55,916 nt of DNA from Vibrio hepatarius (GTDB lineage: Bacteria > Pseudomonadota > Gammaproteobacteria > Enterobacterales > Vibrionaceae), in contig NZ_JAATOO010000028.1 of assembly GCF_011806575.1 (NCBI RefSeq), positions 1 to 55,916 of the forward strand. Direction: 5' to 3'. Position numbers and translations under genes: made by a program. Position 1 is the stretch's first letter, and each line of letters begins with the position of its first letter. Below are positions 1-8,196 of this stretch, piece after piece. The notes under the pieces were generated by a model, which searched no databases, was not told the origin of the DNA, and saw only the letters and a program-made list of their open reading frames with translations.

Positions 1-312
1 GATTGCGGCGGGTACGCCAATGGGGATAACGCTCACGAACAGCCAAGCAACGCTGCGCTCTAAACGTTTATTGAACGCCTGACGGACAAAATACGCTGTA
101 CCGCCTGCGCTTGGGTAACGTTTCCCTAATTGTGCGAAGGTAAGTGCTATCGGGCAAATCGCGATAAACAATACGCCCCAAGCCCAGAGTGAATAGTGCC
201 CTGCGATTCCTGCAGCAATTGCGGGAACCATAAACAGCCCAGTCCCTAGTAACGTTGTTGAGAGTTGTCCTATTCCTGAAATAAGGGTTATTTCTTTTTT
301 TAATTCGCCCAT
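1..312 (-). CDS. yjeH: YjeH-like L-methionine/branched-chain amino acid exporter (APC family), 3' part outside window
   Basis: Reading the minus strand from ATG at 312 gives 104 codons with no stop before the window edge, so only the N-terminus is present. The residues MGELKKEITLISGIGQLST followed by LLGTGLFMVPAIAAG match the first transmembrane segment of APC-superfamily permeases, and the stretch GKRYPSAGGTAYFV plus LERSVAWLF matches E. coli YjeH from memory. YjeH exports methionine and branched-chain amino acids across the inner membrane. The gene is read away from the cytochrome cluster and has its own upstream region (313-459). Confidence in the family is high; the substrate is inferred. 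Confidence 0.85.
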   Translation of the reverse strand, partial: MGELKKEITLISGIGQLSTTLLGTGLFMVPAIAAGIAGHYSLWAWGVLFIAICPIALTFAQLGKRYPSAGGTAYFVRQAFNKRLERSVAWLFVSVIPIGVPAAI

Positions 313-459
313 AGTATCCATTCCTTGAGATATAGCTGTAGCTTACTCAATAACCTCAGGATAAGCAGCCATCATTTCGTCGTAGATATCCGTCAAATTG
401 ACGGAATTTCCTCGGGGCTTAAGCGAATTGACGCTATGGCGTGTTAGTGATATCTCTGC

Positions 460-900
460 TTAATCATGAATAGAAGGGCTAATTGACAAAGCCTTACTAG
501 GAGTTATGAATACAAAATGATTCATAAAGCGTTCTAAACGGTGGGAATAAATGTTTTCAATTTCGCTATCGCCTTCATCATGGCAGTCTAAGCAAATGTC
601 TTTGGGATCGAGTTCTTCATGGGGGAGATGGCATTCTACACACTCCATTTGTTCGCTTTCCTTGTGCTTTAAGGTGTGACTTTTGCCACGCAATAAACCA
701 AAGTCATCATGACATTCAATACAACTGCGATATTCAAAGATTAAATCATCTGAAACGGACTCATTTTCATGGCATTGTCCTGAACAGGTCTCATCTTTTA
801 AATGGAAATTGGCAAGTGTGTTCTCATCCGGATTGGGAAGATCATCTGCATAAGTGATTGGCACTATTATCAATAAAAGCGTAAATAGTAATTTGCTCAT
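460..900 (-). CDS. periplasmic tetrahaem cytochrome c (cytochrome c3-like, FccA N-terminal type)
   Basis: The 146-residue product has a signal peptide (residues 1-18, cleavage near YAD). It has four haem-attachment motifs: CSGQCH, CIECH, CVECH and CLDCH. The spacing and the FH pair just before the first motif resemble the tetrahaem domain of Shewanella-type flavocytochrome fumarate reductases, but no flavoprotein domain follows. It probably shuttles electrons in the periplasm. The first motif is CX3CH, not the usual CX2CH; the codons TGT TCA GGA CAA TGC confirm this. Its ATG overlaps the stop of the upstream pentahaem gene by 4 bp (ATGA), so the two are translationally coupled. It is the last gene of a three-gene unit (2600 to 460). 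Confidence 0.85.
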   Translation of the reverse strand: MSKLLFTLLLIIVPITYADDLPNPDENTLANFHLKDETCSGQCHENESVSDDLIFEYRSCIECHDDFGLLRGKSHTLKHKESEQMECVECHLPHEELDPKDICLDCHDEGDSEIENIYSHRLERFMNHFVFITPSKALSISPSIHD

Positions 901-1496
901 CGCATTGGCTCCTTATCCTTGGCAGTATCTTCAGATCTTTTGTCATGGCAGAAGACACACAATCCAACTCGAAATTTCTTTGCGATACCGATAATAGGAT
1001 CGCTAGGCTGATGCAGAGAGTGGCATGTTGCACAAAACATTTTTTTTACGTGGAGATCATGCGTCCACTCCGCTGCTCTGAGCACTTGTGGCTGGTGGCA
1101 AGTGATGCACTGCTGGTTTTGCTCAAATATCGTTGATCTATTTGTGTCATTAAACCCAATGATGGCGTGATCATCTTTAGGATGATCTCCTTTGTTTCCA
1201 TGACATGCAGTGCAATTGTCATAATATAGGCGGCTTGCGTGCCGACCTACCGAGGTAATGGCGTCAATGTTCTTGATTAAGCGTTGCTTTTGGTGGCATC
1301 GGATACATCTCTTATTTTCTTTTGTTATCACTTCAATGGTTTGCTGAGGCGTTATTTGCTGATCAAAACTAGGACTGATGTCAGCAGCAGCAGTTAGAGT
1401 TATGAGTAATAAAAAAAGGCCACCCCCCCATTTTAAACCAGGGAGATACAGTGCACGAATTAGGAAAAAAGTCAGCATAGCTCCCCTCAATAACAT
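897..1496 (-). CDS. pentahaem cytochrome c, NrfB-like
   Basis: The product is 199 residues from the first ATG; a start six codons later (MLTFF) is also possible. A hydrophobic leader covers about residues 7-38 and ends near AAAD. Five CX2CH motifs follow: CIRCH, CTACH, CITCH, CATCH and CVFCH. The segment around the third and fourth motifs (HDLHVKK, then CATCHSLH) closely resembles NrfB, the pentahaem donor to cytochrome c nitrite reductase NrfA. No nrfA lies in this window, so the partner is unknown. The neighbours are a haem-binding EBDH-like protein and a tetrahaem protein, suggesting a periplasmic electron-transfer chain. I leave the symbol empty because the nitrite role is not shown by context. 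Confidence 0.85.
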   Translation of the reverse strand: MLLRGAMLTFFLIRALYLPGLKWGGGLFLLLITLTAAADISPSFDQQITPQQTIEVITKENKRCIRCHQKQRLIKNIDAITSVGRHASRLYYDNCTACHGNKGDHPKDDHAIIGFNDTNRSTIFEQNQQCITCHQPQVLRAAEWTHDLHVKKMFCATCHSLHQPSDPIIGIAKKFRVGLCVFCHDKRSEDTAKDKEPMR

Positions 1497-1550
1497 AAGT
1501 TAAGTAGCGATACGTTGGGCATAAGCACCGCCCAACGTTAATAGAAGCGA

Positions 1551-2600
1551 TTATTTAAATACCATGTTTAGAACATCTCTATGGTATACGTGGTTAATTT
1601 GACTGTTGTCGAAAACGGCAATACCGAACGGGTAAGTCTTAGACATGTCATCAAATTGAACGTCTTGTGTCTTCGCATTAGATCCGTCTGTGACAAGTTT
1701 TCGTTTCATTTCAAGCGTCCAAACGCCGTCTTTCCAATTTGAACCTACTTCTATGTCACCACGGGAGCCTTGGAAAGGAGCCCCAGTGAGCCCAGGAATA
1801 CGATTTGTTTTGCTGTAGTCTTGGGTAAAAGGAACTTTCTCACTCTCAGGAATTAGTAACGTATCATCAGAGAGGTTCGCACTCACGAAAGCAGGTTGAT
1901 CGTCTTTAATGTTATTTACGTAGCCTCCACCTATTTTGTCATCACCTTTACGTCCCCAGCCCTTATTAAGTTTTGGGTCTGTATTGCTATCAATATATTG
2001 ATCGTCCAGTTGATTATGCGCGGCTGTTCTTACACCTTTCCAGTGCCACATATCTATAAACTGGCCTTCTTTGGTGTATTTTCTGGCCGGGTTTTTGTCG
2101 TTTCTGCCACCAATTTTTCCATCTTTTGCTCGGTGACAGGCGGCATTACATCCTTTTTCTGCAAAGTCGTCAGTGTTGATATCCCAGAGCACGGCAAACT
2201 TGTCTTCATAGTATGTATTCTCATGGCCCGTTTGGTCTTTATTCATTGATTGCTTCCACGAACCATCCGCTTGCTTCATCCAAGGGAAACGGTCAATACT
2301 TTTTGTCGGGTCGTCGTATTGAATAAGAAAATATACGTATTCATCGTCATAGAGCGACTTAATTAATACGTCTGTCCTTTTTATTCCTTTGTAGCCATTA
2401 GCTGGTTTATAGGGGAGCTTCTTTAGTTTCACGCTAAGCGCTTTTGCAGCATCCCACGCAGAGTCTGGTATACCATCAATATTTATCGTGGAGGGTGCTT
2501 TAGTGCTTTCTAAAACCATGTCTTTTTTTGCATTGGCAACACTCAGTGGTGCAATAGCCGTAACGGCTGTAATACCAATAATGATTGGCGACAATTTCAT
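1551..2600 (-). CDS. ethylbenzene-dehydrogenase-related / cytochrome c-552-like haem-binding protein
   Basis: The 349-residue product has a signal peptide (about 1-24, ending NAK). It has the beta-rich haem-binding fold seen in the gamma subunits of DMSO-reductase-family enzymes (ethylbenzene dehydrogenase related, Pfam PF09459 from memory): an early INIDGIPDSAWDAA segment and FLIQYDDPT. It also carries one covalent haem motif, GCNAACH, again a CX3CH form. It is the promoter-proximal gene of the cytochrome unit; 54 bp separate it from the NrfB-like gene. Likely role: periplasmic electron carrier or sensor of respiratory substrates. No catalytic molybdenum subunit is nearby, so it is not itself an ethylbenzene dehydrogenase. 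Confidence 0.75.
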   Translation of the reverse strand: MKLSPIIIGITAVTAIAPLSVANAKKDMVLESTKAPSTINIDGIPDSAWDAAKALSVKLKKLPYKPANGYKGIKRTDVLIKSLYDDEYVYFLIQYDDPTKSIDRFPWMKQADGSWKQSMNKDQTGHENTYYEDKFAVLWDINTDDFAEKGCNAACHRAKDGKIGGRNDKNPARKYTKEGQFIDMWHWKGVRTAAHNQLDDQYIDSNTDPKLNKGWGRKGDDKIGGGYVNNIKDDQPAFVSANLSDDTLLIPESEKVPFTQDYSKTNRIPGLTGAPFQGSRGDIEVGSNWKDGVWTLEMKRKLVTDGSNAKTQDVQFDDMSKTYPFGIAVFDNSQINHVYHRDVLNMVFK

Positions 2601-2823
2601 ATCAACTCCTTGGCTATGTTTTGGTGTGTTTTGTAATTAAGAGTAGGCATACTCATTGAGCGTCAGTTTGAATAAAGTCACACTATTTGCATGGTTATGT
2701 GGTGAGGAGTGATGAAGTTATCAGATTCGGATTAAACATTAGTAAATGCTGAACTCCTGCTCGAGTTCATAGAACGTAAAGCAAACGGATGGCTTTATCG
2801 GTGAACGTATTTGTGTCACATTA

Positions 2824-2838
2824 CCTGTAATCAACAGG
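2824..2838. promoter_or_regulatory. short inverted repeat before the Lrp-family gene
   Basis: The sequence CCTGT AATCA ACAGG has perfect 5-bp arms and lies about 28 bp before the preferred start of the Lrp-like regulator. Lrp/AsnC regulators commonly bind their own promoter, so this may be an autoregulatory operator. The arms are short and could be chance. Confidence 0.3.
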
Positions 2839-2865
2839 ATAAGTTGAGCTATGACAGGAAGTAAT

Positions 2866-3315
2866 ATGGATAAGTTTGATCGTCAAATAGTAGAGATACT
2901 AAAACATCAGGCTCGCGCCTCTGTGAGTCATATTGCCCGAGAAGTGAACCTTTCCCGTTCTGCCGTGACGGCTCGGATACAAAAACTTGAGGCCGATAAG
3001 GTCATTCTGGGTTACCACGCTCAACTGGCGCCGCCACAGAATCTGCCGATGATCCAAGCCTACATGGCGCTGAAGTTTGATATGTCGGCGACCACACATT
3101 ATTGTGAAACGTACGCGAGCAGAATCTACCAGATTGATGGAGTGAAGTGGTGCCATGCGATCAGTGGCGAAACCGACATGATGTTGTTTGTTGAAGTGCC
3201 GAGCATGCAAAGGCTTAACGCGATTAGGGATGAACTACAAACCATTCCTGAACTGCGCCATCTAATGACACACACAGTGTTGACCGAGTTTTTTAATACC
3301 AAACATGCTTCTTAG
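2866..3315 (+). CDS. Lrp/AsnC family transcriptional regulator
   Basis: The product is about 149 residues from the ATG at 2866, chosen over the in-frame ATG at 2851 because AGGAAG lies just upstream and family members usually begin near M(D/N)xxDRxI. Residues 1-60 form the winged helix-turn-helix (KFDRQIVEILKHQARASVSH, then NLSRSAVTARIQKLE). Residues 65-149 form the RAM/AsnC ligand-binding domain, with a typical SGETDMMLFVEV strand. Its 3' end overlaps the next regulator by 11 bp, so the two are probably co-transcribed. The neighbouring LysE-family exporter suggests amino acid sensing; the ligand is unknown. Confidence 0.9.
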   Translation: MDKFDRQIVEILKHQARASVSHIAREVNLSRSAVTARIQKLEADKVILGYHAQLAPPQNLPMIQAYMALKFDMSATTHYCETYASRIYQIDGVKWCHAISGETDMMLFVEVPSMQRLNAIRDELQTIPELRHLMTHTVLTEFFNTKHAS

Positions 3316-4228
3316 CCAAATTAACCTCAACTTACTGCGCTCGTTGCAAGTCTTGCTTGATGAATGTCATGTGAGCCGAGCGGCTGAACGTCTGAACATT
3401 ACCCAATCTGCGGTCAGTCGACAGTTGTCTCAATTGCGCGAGCTATGCGGCGACCCTTTACTGGTGCGTGATGGCAATAGGTTGGTGCCCACGCCTCGTG
3501 CACTCGCGATACAGGGGCGCCTAGACGATTTGTTGGGGGAATTCGAAAGCCTACTTAGTGACGACGTGTTTGACCCGAAAACTTGGCAACAGGAGTTTGT
3601 GATTTCCTCGAGCGACTATGTGGCGCAGTATATTTTACCCAACGTGATCTCCGTGATGGTCGAGCAAGCCCCAAAGGTTAATATTGCGTATCGTCTCTGG
3701 CAGCCAGATTACCTTAACCAATTTAATGCCAGTGGGATTGATTTGGCGTCGACCATGCTACCGGAGCAGCCTGAAAATATTAGCAGCATCAAAATTGGTG
3801 AAGACAAGTCGGTGTGTTTGATGCGCAAAGGGCATCCATTACTTGAAGAACCCTCTTTATGTTGTGAGCGACTAACCGCGTATCCACACCTTAAAGTGAC
3901 TGGAGGTGGCGACAAAGACGCCAGTGCTGATGTTGTTCTTGCTGAGCTGGGGTATTCACGCCGTGTGGCGTTAAAAGTGCCGTTTTTCTCGGCTGCAATC
4001 AACGCACTGACATCGAGTGATTATTTGATGATCGTGCCAGAGCACATCGCTGCCAATCTCTCCAATGATTACCCGCTTGCCTATCGGTCGTTGCCGTTTG
4101 ATACCCAATTGCATCAATACTGGCTGATGTGGCATCCCAAATATGACCAAGATAAAGCCCATCAATGGATGCGAGAATTGGTGTTGCATGCGATGCGTAC
4201 CTCCCGCTATTCAATTGGTATGATTTGA
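3305..4228 (+). CDS. LysR-family transcriptional regulator
   Basis: The 307-residue product has an N-terminal winged HTH (LLRSLQVLLDECHVSRAAERL, then ITQSAVSRQLSQLRE; about residues 8-67). A periplasmic-binding-like effector domain runs from about residue 95 to 290. Length is normal for the family. It begins inside the end of the Lrp-like gene and precedes a LysE-family exporter, as in LysG/LysE or ArgP/ArgO pairs, although this exporter is on the same strand. Two palindromes straddle its stop codon (4220-4265), which could be its operator. The effector is not known. Confidence 0.9.
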   Translation: MLLSQINLNLLRSLQVLLDECHVSRAAERLNITQSAVSRQLSQLRELCGDPLLVRDGNRLVPTPRALAIQGRLDDLLGEFESLLSDDVFDPKTWQQEFVISSSDYVAQYILPNVISVMVEQAPKVNIAYRLWQPDYLNQFNASGIDLASTMLPEQPENISSIKIGEDKSVCLMRKGHPLLEEPSLCCERLTAYPHLKVTGGGDKDASADVVLAELGYSRRVALKVPFFSAAINALTSSDYLMIVPEHIAANLSNDYPLAYRSLPFDTQLHQYWLMWHPKYDQDKAHQWMRELVLHAMRTSRYSIGMI

Positions 4229-4265
4229 AATCATAGCAAGTATTCTAAACTTTGATTTCAAATCA
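4220..4265. promoter_or_regulatory. pair of near-identical palindromes, candidate operator of the LysE-family gene
   Basis: ATGATTTGAAATCAT (4220-4234) and TGATTTCAAATCA (4253-4265) are both palindromes, and each is the reverse complement of the other. Their centres are 32 bp apart, about three helical turns, so a dimeric or tetrameric regulator would meet both on one DNA face. The first overlaps the stop region of the LysR gene; both lie 50-100 bp before the exporter start. Candidates are the adjacent Lrp-like or LysR-like proteins. Confidence 0.55.
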
Positions 4266-4317
4266 TTCTTTGGCTGGATTAAGTTAAGTCTATCGGCAAC
4301 ACAACAGGACAATAATA

Positions 4318-4932
4318 ATGACTCTGACGATTTGGCTATCCCTATTCACAATATGTTTGCTTGGTGCGATGTCACCCGGACCAAGCTTGGCAATGGTGGC
4401 AAAGCACAGTTTAGCAGGCGGGCGATCTAATGGCTTGGCGACCGCGTGGGCGCACGCACTCGGCATCGGTATCTACGCATTCATTACCTTGATTGGCCTT
4501 GCGGTTGTGTTGCAGCAATCCCCTTTGGTGTTTAAGGCGATCAGTTATGCGGGTGCGGCGTACCTAGCGTATCTCGGTTACAACGCGCTTCGCTCAAAAG
4601 GTGGAGTGGCAGCAAAATTGGAAGCGGGTGAACAGAGCAGCGTTTGGCAGTCGGCGAAAGAAGGCTTTTTGATTTCGCTGCTCAGCCCTAAGATTGCACT
4701 TTTTTTCACCGCACTATTCAGTCAGTTTATCGCGGTTGGCGACAGTGTTGGCGCTAAGTCGTTGATTGTCCTGACTCCACTTGTGGTTGACGGTTTGTGG
4801 TACACCTTAATTACGCTATTGTTATCAAGTCCGCGCTTATTGGACAAGATTCGCGCGAAAGCGCAACTTATCGATAGACTTTCTGGCGTAGTTTTGATTC
4901 TCTTAGCAGTCAGAGTCGTGTTAACTGTATAA
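4318..4932 (+). CDS. LysE/RhtB-family amino acid exporter
   Basis: The 204-residue hydrophobic protein has about six membrane segments. The N-terminal signature LLGAMSPGPSLAMVAKHSL is diagnostic of the LysE/RhtB superfamily, as is SPKIALFFTALFSQF in the middle. It exports amino acids or homoserine-lactone-type compounds across the inner membrane. An AGGA motif precedes the ATG (ACAGGACAATAATAATG). It follows two regulators and a pair of palindromes, so it is probably their target. Specificity cannot be read from the sequence. Confidence 0.9.
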   Translation: MTLTIWLSLFTICLLGAMSPGPSLAMVAKHSLAGGRSNGLATAWAHALGIGIYAFITLIGLAVVLQQSPLVFKAISYAGAAYLAYLGYNALRSKGGVAAKLEAGEQSSVWQSAKEGFLISLLSPKIALFFTALFSQFIAVGDSVGAKSLIVLTPLVVDGLWYTLITLLLSSPRLLDKIRAKAQLIDRLSGVVLILLAVRVVLTV

Positions 4933-5014
4933 CGACAACGTAATAACAATTAAAATTTAAGATTCGTTTCTGATTGGAGCCTACTCGGCTCCTTTCGTAG
5001 TAAGGGACCCAGTT

Positions 5015-5992
5015 ATGATTAAACTTGCTGTAATAGGAACAAACTGGATTACTGGTCAGTTTGTCGATGCTGCACTCAAAACGGGCGAGTATGAACTTTG
5101 CGCTGTGTATTCGCGTTCAAAAGAGAAAGCCGCGGAATTTGCTAAGGCATATGGCTCGGTAGAACTGTTTGATGATTTAACGCAGTTCGCGAAATCCGAT
5201 GTGTTTGACGCGGTATACATCGCTAGCCCTAACTCACTGCATGCACCGCAAGCGATGCAGATGATGAAAGCTGGCAAACACGTGATTTGTGAAAAACCGA
5301 TGGCGGCCAATGAGACGCTTGCCAAGCAAATGTACCAAGTTGCTGAAGAAAGTGGTGTGGTGCTGTTTGAAGCGTTTATGTCACCTCATGCGCCAAACTT
5401 TAAACTCCTCAAGAGTAACTTGGGCAGTATTGGCAAGATTCGCAAAGCGTTTATTACCTACTGCCAATACTCATCGCGTTACCCGAAGTATCTTGCGGGT
5501 GAAAATCCAAACACCTTCAATCCAGACTTTGCCAATGGCTCAATCATGGACATTGGTTACTACTGCTTAGGTTCTGCGGTCGAATTGTTTGGTGAGCCAG
5601 TTTCCGTTAAAGCGGAAGCGCAGTTGCTTGATTCGGGTGTCGACGGCAGTGGCAGTGTGATTCTGGGTTACCAAGGTTTTGATGTGGTACTGCAACACTC
5701 GAAAACCAGTGACTCTTACTTACCAAGCGAAATTCAAGGTGAAAACGGTGCGCTGTTAATGGAAATGATTTCTACAGCGAAGAAGCTCACCAAGATTAAC
5801 CGCGGTGGTGTGGGTGTAGACTTGAGCGTGAAGCAAGATTCCAACCCAATGTACTATGAAGCGAAAGCCTTTGCGGAACAGCTAAAAGCAAACACACTCG
5901 ATCAAGAGTGCAAAACGCGCTCACTGATTGTCGCAAAATTACTAACAGAAATCCGTCGCCAAACAGGCGTGGTTTTCCCTATGGATGTCTAA
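5015..5992 (+). CDS. Gfo/Idh/MocA-family NAD(P)-dependent oxidoreductase
   Basis: The 325-residue product has an N-terminal Rossmann fold (IKLAVIGTNWITGQFVDAAL) and the hallmark CEKPMAAN motif near residue 95, where the Lys is catalytic in the family. A C-terminal alpha/beta domain contains the HAPNFK and MDIGYYCLGSAVELFG segments. Enzymes of this family oxidise or reduce sugars, inositols or dihydrodiols using NAD(P). The first glycine motif is GTNWIT rather than the usual GxGxxA/G. It is 12 bp upstream of yhfA and probably co-transcribed with it. Substrate unknown. Confidence 0.9.
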   Translation: MIKLAVIGTNWITGQFVDAALKTGEYELCAVYSRSKEKAAEFAKAYGSVELFDDLTQFAKSDVFDAVYIASPNSLHAPQAMQMMKAGKHVICEKPMAANETLAKQMYQVAEESGVVLFEAFMSPHAPNFKLLKSNLGSIGKIRKAFITYCQYSSRYPKYLAGENPNTFNPDFANGSIMDIGYYCLGSAVELFGEPVSVKAEAQLLDSGVDGSGSVILGYQGFDVVLQHSKTSDSYLPSEIQGENGALLMEMISTAKKLTKINRGGVGVDLSVKQDSNPMYYEAKAFAEQLKANTLDQECKTRSLIVAKLLTEIRRQTGVVFPMDV

Positions 5993-6004
5993 AGAGATAC
6001 AACA

Positions 6005-6403
6005 ATGCAAGCTGAAGTTAAATGGATCGAAGATTTTAAGTTTTTGGGTCAATCTCAATCTGGTCACTCGGTCGTGATGGATGGAAATGGCGGTGCAACC
6101 GCGCCAAGCCCGATGGAAATGGTCTTGATGGCAGCAGGCGGTTGTAGCTCTGTTGACGTGGTTGACGGCTTAAAAGAAGCGGGTCAAAAAGTACAAACGT
6201 GTACCGCTAAGCTAACTACAGAACGCCGTGACACAGCGCCGCGTATATTTACCAAAGTGAATATCCACTTTGAAGTATCCGGTGAAGAGCTGGATGCGGA
6301 CGTGGTGGCTAAAGTCGCAGCGGATTCTCTAGAGAAATATTGCTCTGTCTGTTTAATGCTAGGCAAAGGCGTAGAAATGACCCATAGCTGGGAAATTATC
6401 TAA
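6005..6403 (+). CDS. yhfA: OsmC-family protein YhfA
   Basis: The 132-residue product aligns along its length with E. coli YhfA from memory: MQAEVKWIEDFKFLG, then SGHSVVMDGNGG, then APSPMEMVLMAAGGCSSVDVV, and near the end KYCSVCLMLGKG. OsmC proteins are small peroxidase-like enzymes with two redox cysteines; here they are the Cys in GGCSS and the Cys in YCSV. In many gamma-proteobacteria yhfA sits beside crp; here it follows an oxidoreductase gene with a 12-bp gap. A strong hairpin terminator follows directly. Physiological role is uncertain. Confidence 0.92.
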   Translation: MQAEVKWIEDFKFLGQSQSGHSVVMDGNGGATAPSPMEMVLMAAGGCSSVDVVDGLKEAGQKVQTCTAKLTTERRDTAPRIFTKVNIHFEVSGEELDADVVAKVAADSLEKYCSVCLMLGKGVEMTHSWEII

Positions 6404-6422
6404 GCATCGGCTTACCTTATCG

Positions 6423-6454
6423 AGCCGGACTGAATATGGTCCGGCTTTTTTATT
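6423..6454 (+). terminator. rho-independent terminator after yhfA
   Basis: The stem GCCGGAC (6424-6430) pairs with GTCCGGC (6439-6445) around an 8-base loop and is followed by a T-rich tract. It ends the oxidoreductase-yhfA transcript. Confidence 0.9.
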
Positions 6455-6525
6455 TAAGTAAGCCAACTCTTGGGAGTAGTGTTTTTCGCTACGCAAAGTG
6501 AAGGCTTTTGTCATAGGGCGAATAC

Positions 6526-7407
6526 GTGAACCAACATAAGTTTACTATTTGTGGTGTGGTCGCCATTTTGTTGTGGAGTAGCGTGATGGGTTTTGCGCGA
6601 AACGTAGCAGAGTTGCTGGGCCCAATTGGTGGCGCGGCGTCCATTTATACCGTTGCATCGGTGTTTTTGGTGCTGGTAATGGGTGTACCTAAAGTAAAAA
6701 ATTACTCGCTTCGTTACGTGTTTATCTGTGGCGGATTGTTTGTCGCGTACGAGATTTGCCTTGCACTGGCGTTAGGAATGGCGAATTCGCGTACCCAAGC
6801 GATCGAGATGTTGGTCATTAACTATCTCTGGCCTGCGTTGACGGTTTTACTTGCGGTGATTGTCAGCCAAAAGAAGACTAGTTTGTGGGTTTACCCAAGC
6901 ATCGCCATCGCCTTTCTCGGAGTTGCATGGAGTGTCACGGGTGACCAAGGTTTGTCTTTCGCGCAGATTGTCGCTAATGTCGCGACCAACCCTGTCACTT
7001 ACGCAATGGCGTTTGTTGGCGCGTTTCTTTGGGCGATCTACTGCAATCTCACTAAGCGTATATCCAATGGTCAAAACGCGATTACCTTGTTTTTTATTAT
7101 GACGGCGGCAACATTGTGGATTAAGTATGCCCTAAGTAACGAAACGGGTATGACGTTCACTTGGGAGGCGAGTGGATTGCTGTTGATTTCGGGCATTGCG
7201 ATGGGAAGTGGTTATGCGCTGTGGAACTACGCTATTATTGGCGGAAACATGGTGCTACTGGCGACGCTGTCTTATTTCACACCTGTGTTATCGACCATCA
7301 TATCGTCATTTATCCTCGGAATCGCGATAACACAAAGCTTTTTACAAGGCGTGATCATGGTGACGGTCGGTTCGTTGATGTGCTGGTGGGTGACCAGAGA
7401 CGACTAG
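6526..7407 (+). CDS. yddG: aromatic amino acid exporter YddG (DMT family)
   Basis: The 293-residue protein has ten predicted membrane segments and resembles E. coli YddG throughout: an early LLWSS, then GPIGGAASIYTVAS, YEICLALALGMA, NYLWPALTVLLA and a C-terminal SLMCWWVTR. YddG is an inner-membrane carrier of aromatic amino acids and some toxic compounds. The start is GTG at 6526, giving MNQHKF; the ribosome binding site is weak. It is transcribed alone after a terminator, and converges on the L,D-transpeptidase gene with only 20 bp between stops. Confidence 0.9.
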   Translation: MNQHKFTICGVVAILLWSSVMGFARNVAELLGPIGGAASIYTVASVFLVLVMGVPKVKNYSLRYVFICGGLFVAYEICLALALGMANSRTQAIEMLVINYLWPALTVLLAVIVSQKKTSLWVYPSIAIAFLGVAWSVTGDQGLSFAQIVANVATNPVTYAMAFVGAFLWAIYCNLTKRISNGQNAITLFFIMTAATLWIKYALSNETGMTFTWEASGLLLISGIAMGSGYALWNYAIIGGNMVLLATLSYFTPVLSTIISSFILGIAITQSFLQGVIMVTVGSLMCWWVTRDD

Positions 7408-7427
7408 CCTGCCATTACAACTAATGG

Positions 7428-7907
7428 TCACCAATAGATTTCAATTGGGGTGCCAACATCGACGAGCTGGATAAACTCATCCATTTCTTGGTTGCTCAGC
7501 GCAATACAGCCGTCAGTCCAATCAAAGCTCTGAATATAGCTTGCGGATTTGGTTTCCCCGTTCTTTAGTCCATGAATCTTAATATTGCCACCAGGGTTAA
7601 GGTTATGTCTTCTGGCATTTTCGATATCTTGGTCGTTGGGGTAGGTAATGTGAACCGAGCGGTAATACTGCGAATCTTCCAAAATGAAGTCTAAGTAATA
7701 TAGCCCTTCTGGCGTACGCTGATCACCTTCTTGCGCTTTGTGACCTTTTGGCTGCTTGCCTAGTGCGACTCTAAACTCACGTATGATTTCGTTTTCCTTG
7801 ACCAAATACATTCGGCGTTTGGATTTGTCTACTTTTATCAGGTCCACAGTGGCAAAACTAGGCGTGCAAACTATCGCTGCGAGAAGCAGTAGCAGCTTAC
7901 TCTTCAC
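7428..7907 (-). CDS. L,D-transpeptidase (YkuD domain), periplasmic
   Basis: The 159-residue product has a signal peptide (1-19, ending SFA) and then the YkuD/ErfK catalytic fold. KSKRRMYLVKENEIIREFRV is the typical first strand pair; KIHGLKNG supplies the catalytic His and WTDGCIALSN the nucleophilic Cys. The TDGC form instead of SHGC is like YafK/DpaA-type enzymes. Such enzymes form 3-3 crosslinks or attach or detach lipoproteins on peptidoglycan. The start is GTG (7905-7907) with AGAGGA about 8 bases upstream. Single gene; specific reaction not determinable. Confidence 0.9.
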   Translation of the reverse strand: MKSKLLLLLAAIVCTPSFATVDLIKVDKSKRRMYLVKENEIIREFRVALGKQPKGHKAQEGDQRTPEGLYYLDFILEDSQYYRSVHITYPNDQDIENARRHNLNPGGNIKIHGLKNGETKSASYIQSFDWTDGCIALSNQEMDEFIQLVDVGTPIEIYW

Positions 7908-8196
7908 AGAACTGTCCTCTTCGAGTTCTTAATTGGTTGGAAAGTTTATATAACAAAAACTGCGTAACTAAAGCGTAGCGAATCTAAGCTGTGTTGTCGG
8001 CTGAATATTTACAATGGCCAATGCAATTTTTGGAAATAAGATCATAAAAATGTATGAGGCATCATATCTACGAAATAAGGATATGTCGAATTGCGAGTAA
8101 CTTAACATAGGCCTTTTATTGCGGTTTGCATGGTCAGGACTAGCTGCTAATTTTTTATACGAAAAAAGGTGATTATCAAAAGCGCAGGCTAGGATT

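Noticed and set aside
2601..2850. FNR or Crp site upstream of the cytochrome unit
   Set aside because: Expected for anaerobic cytochromes, but no TTGAT-N4-ATCAA or TGTGA-N6-TCACA match was found by eye.
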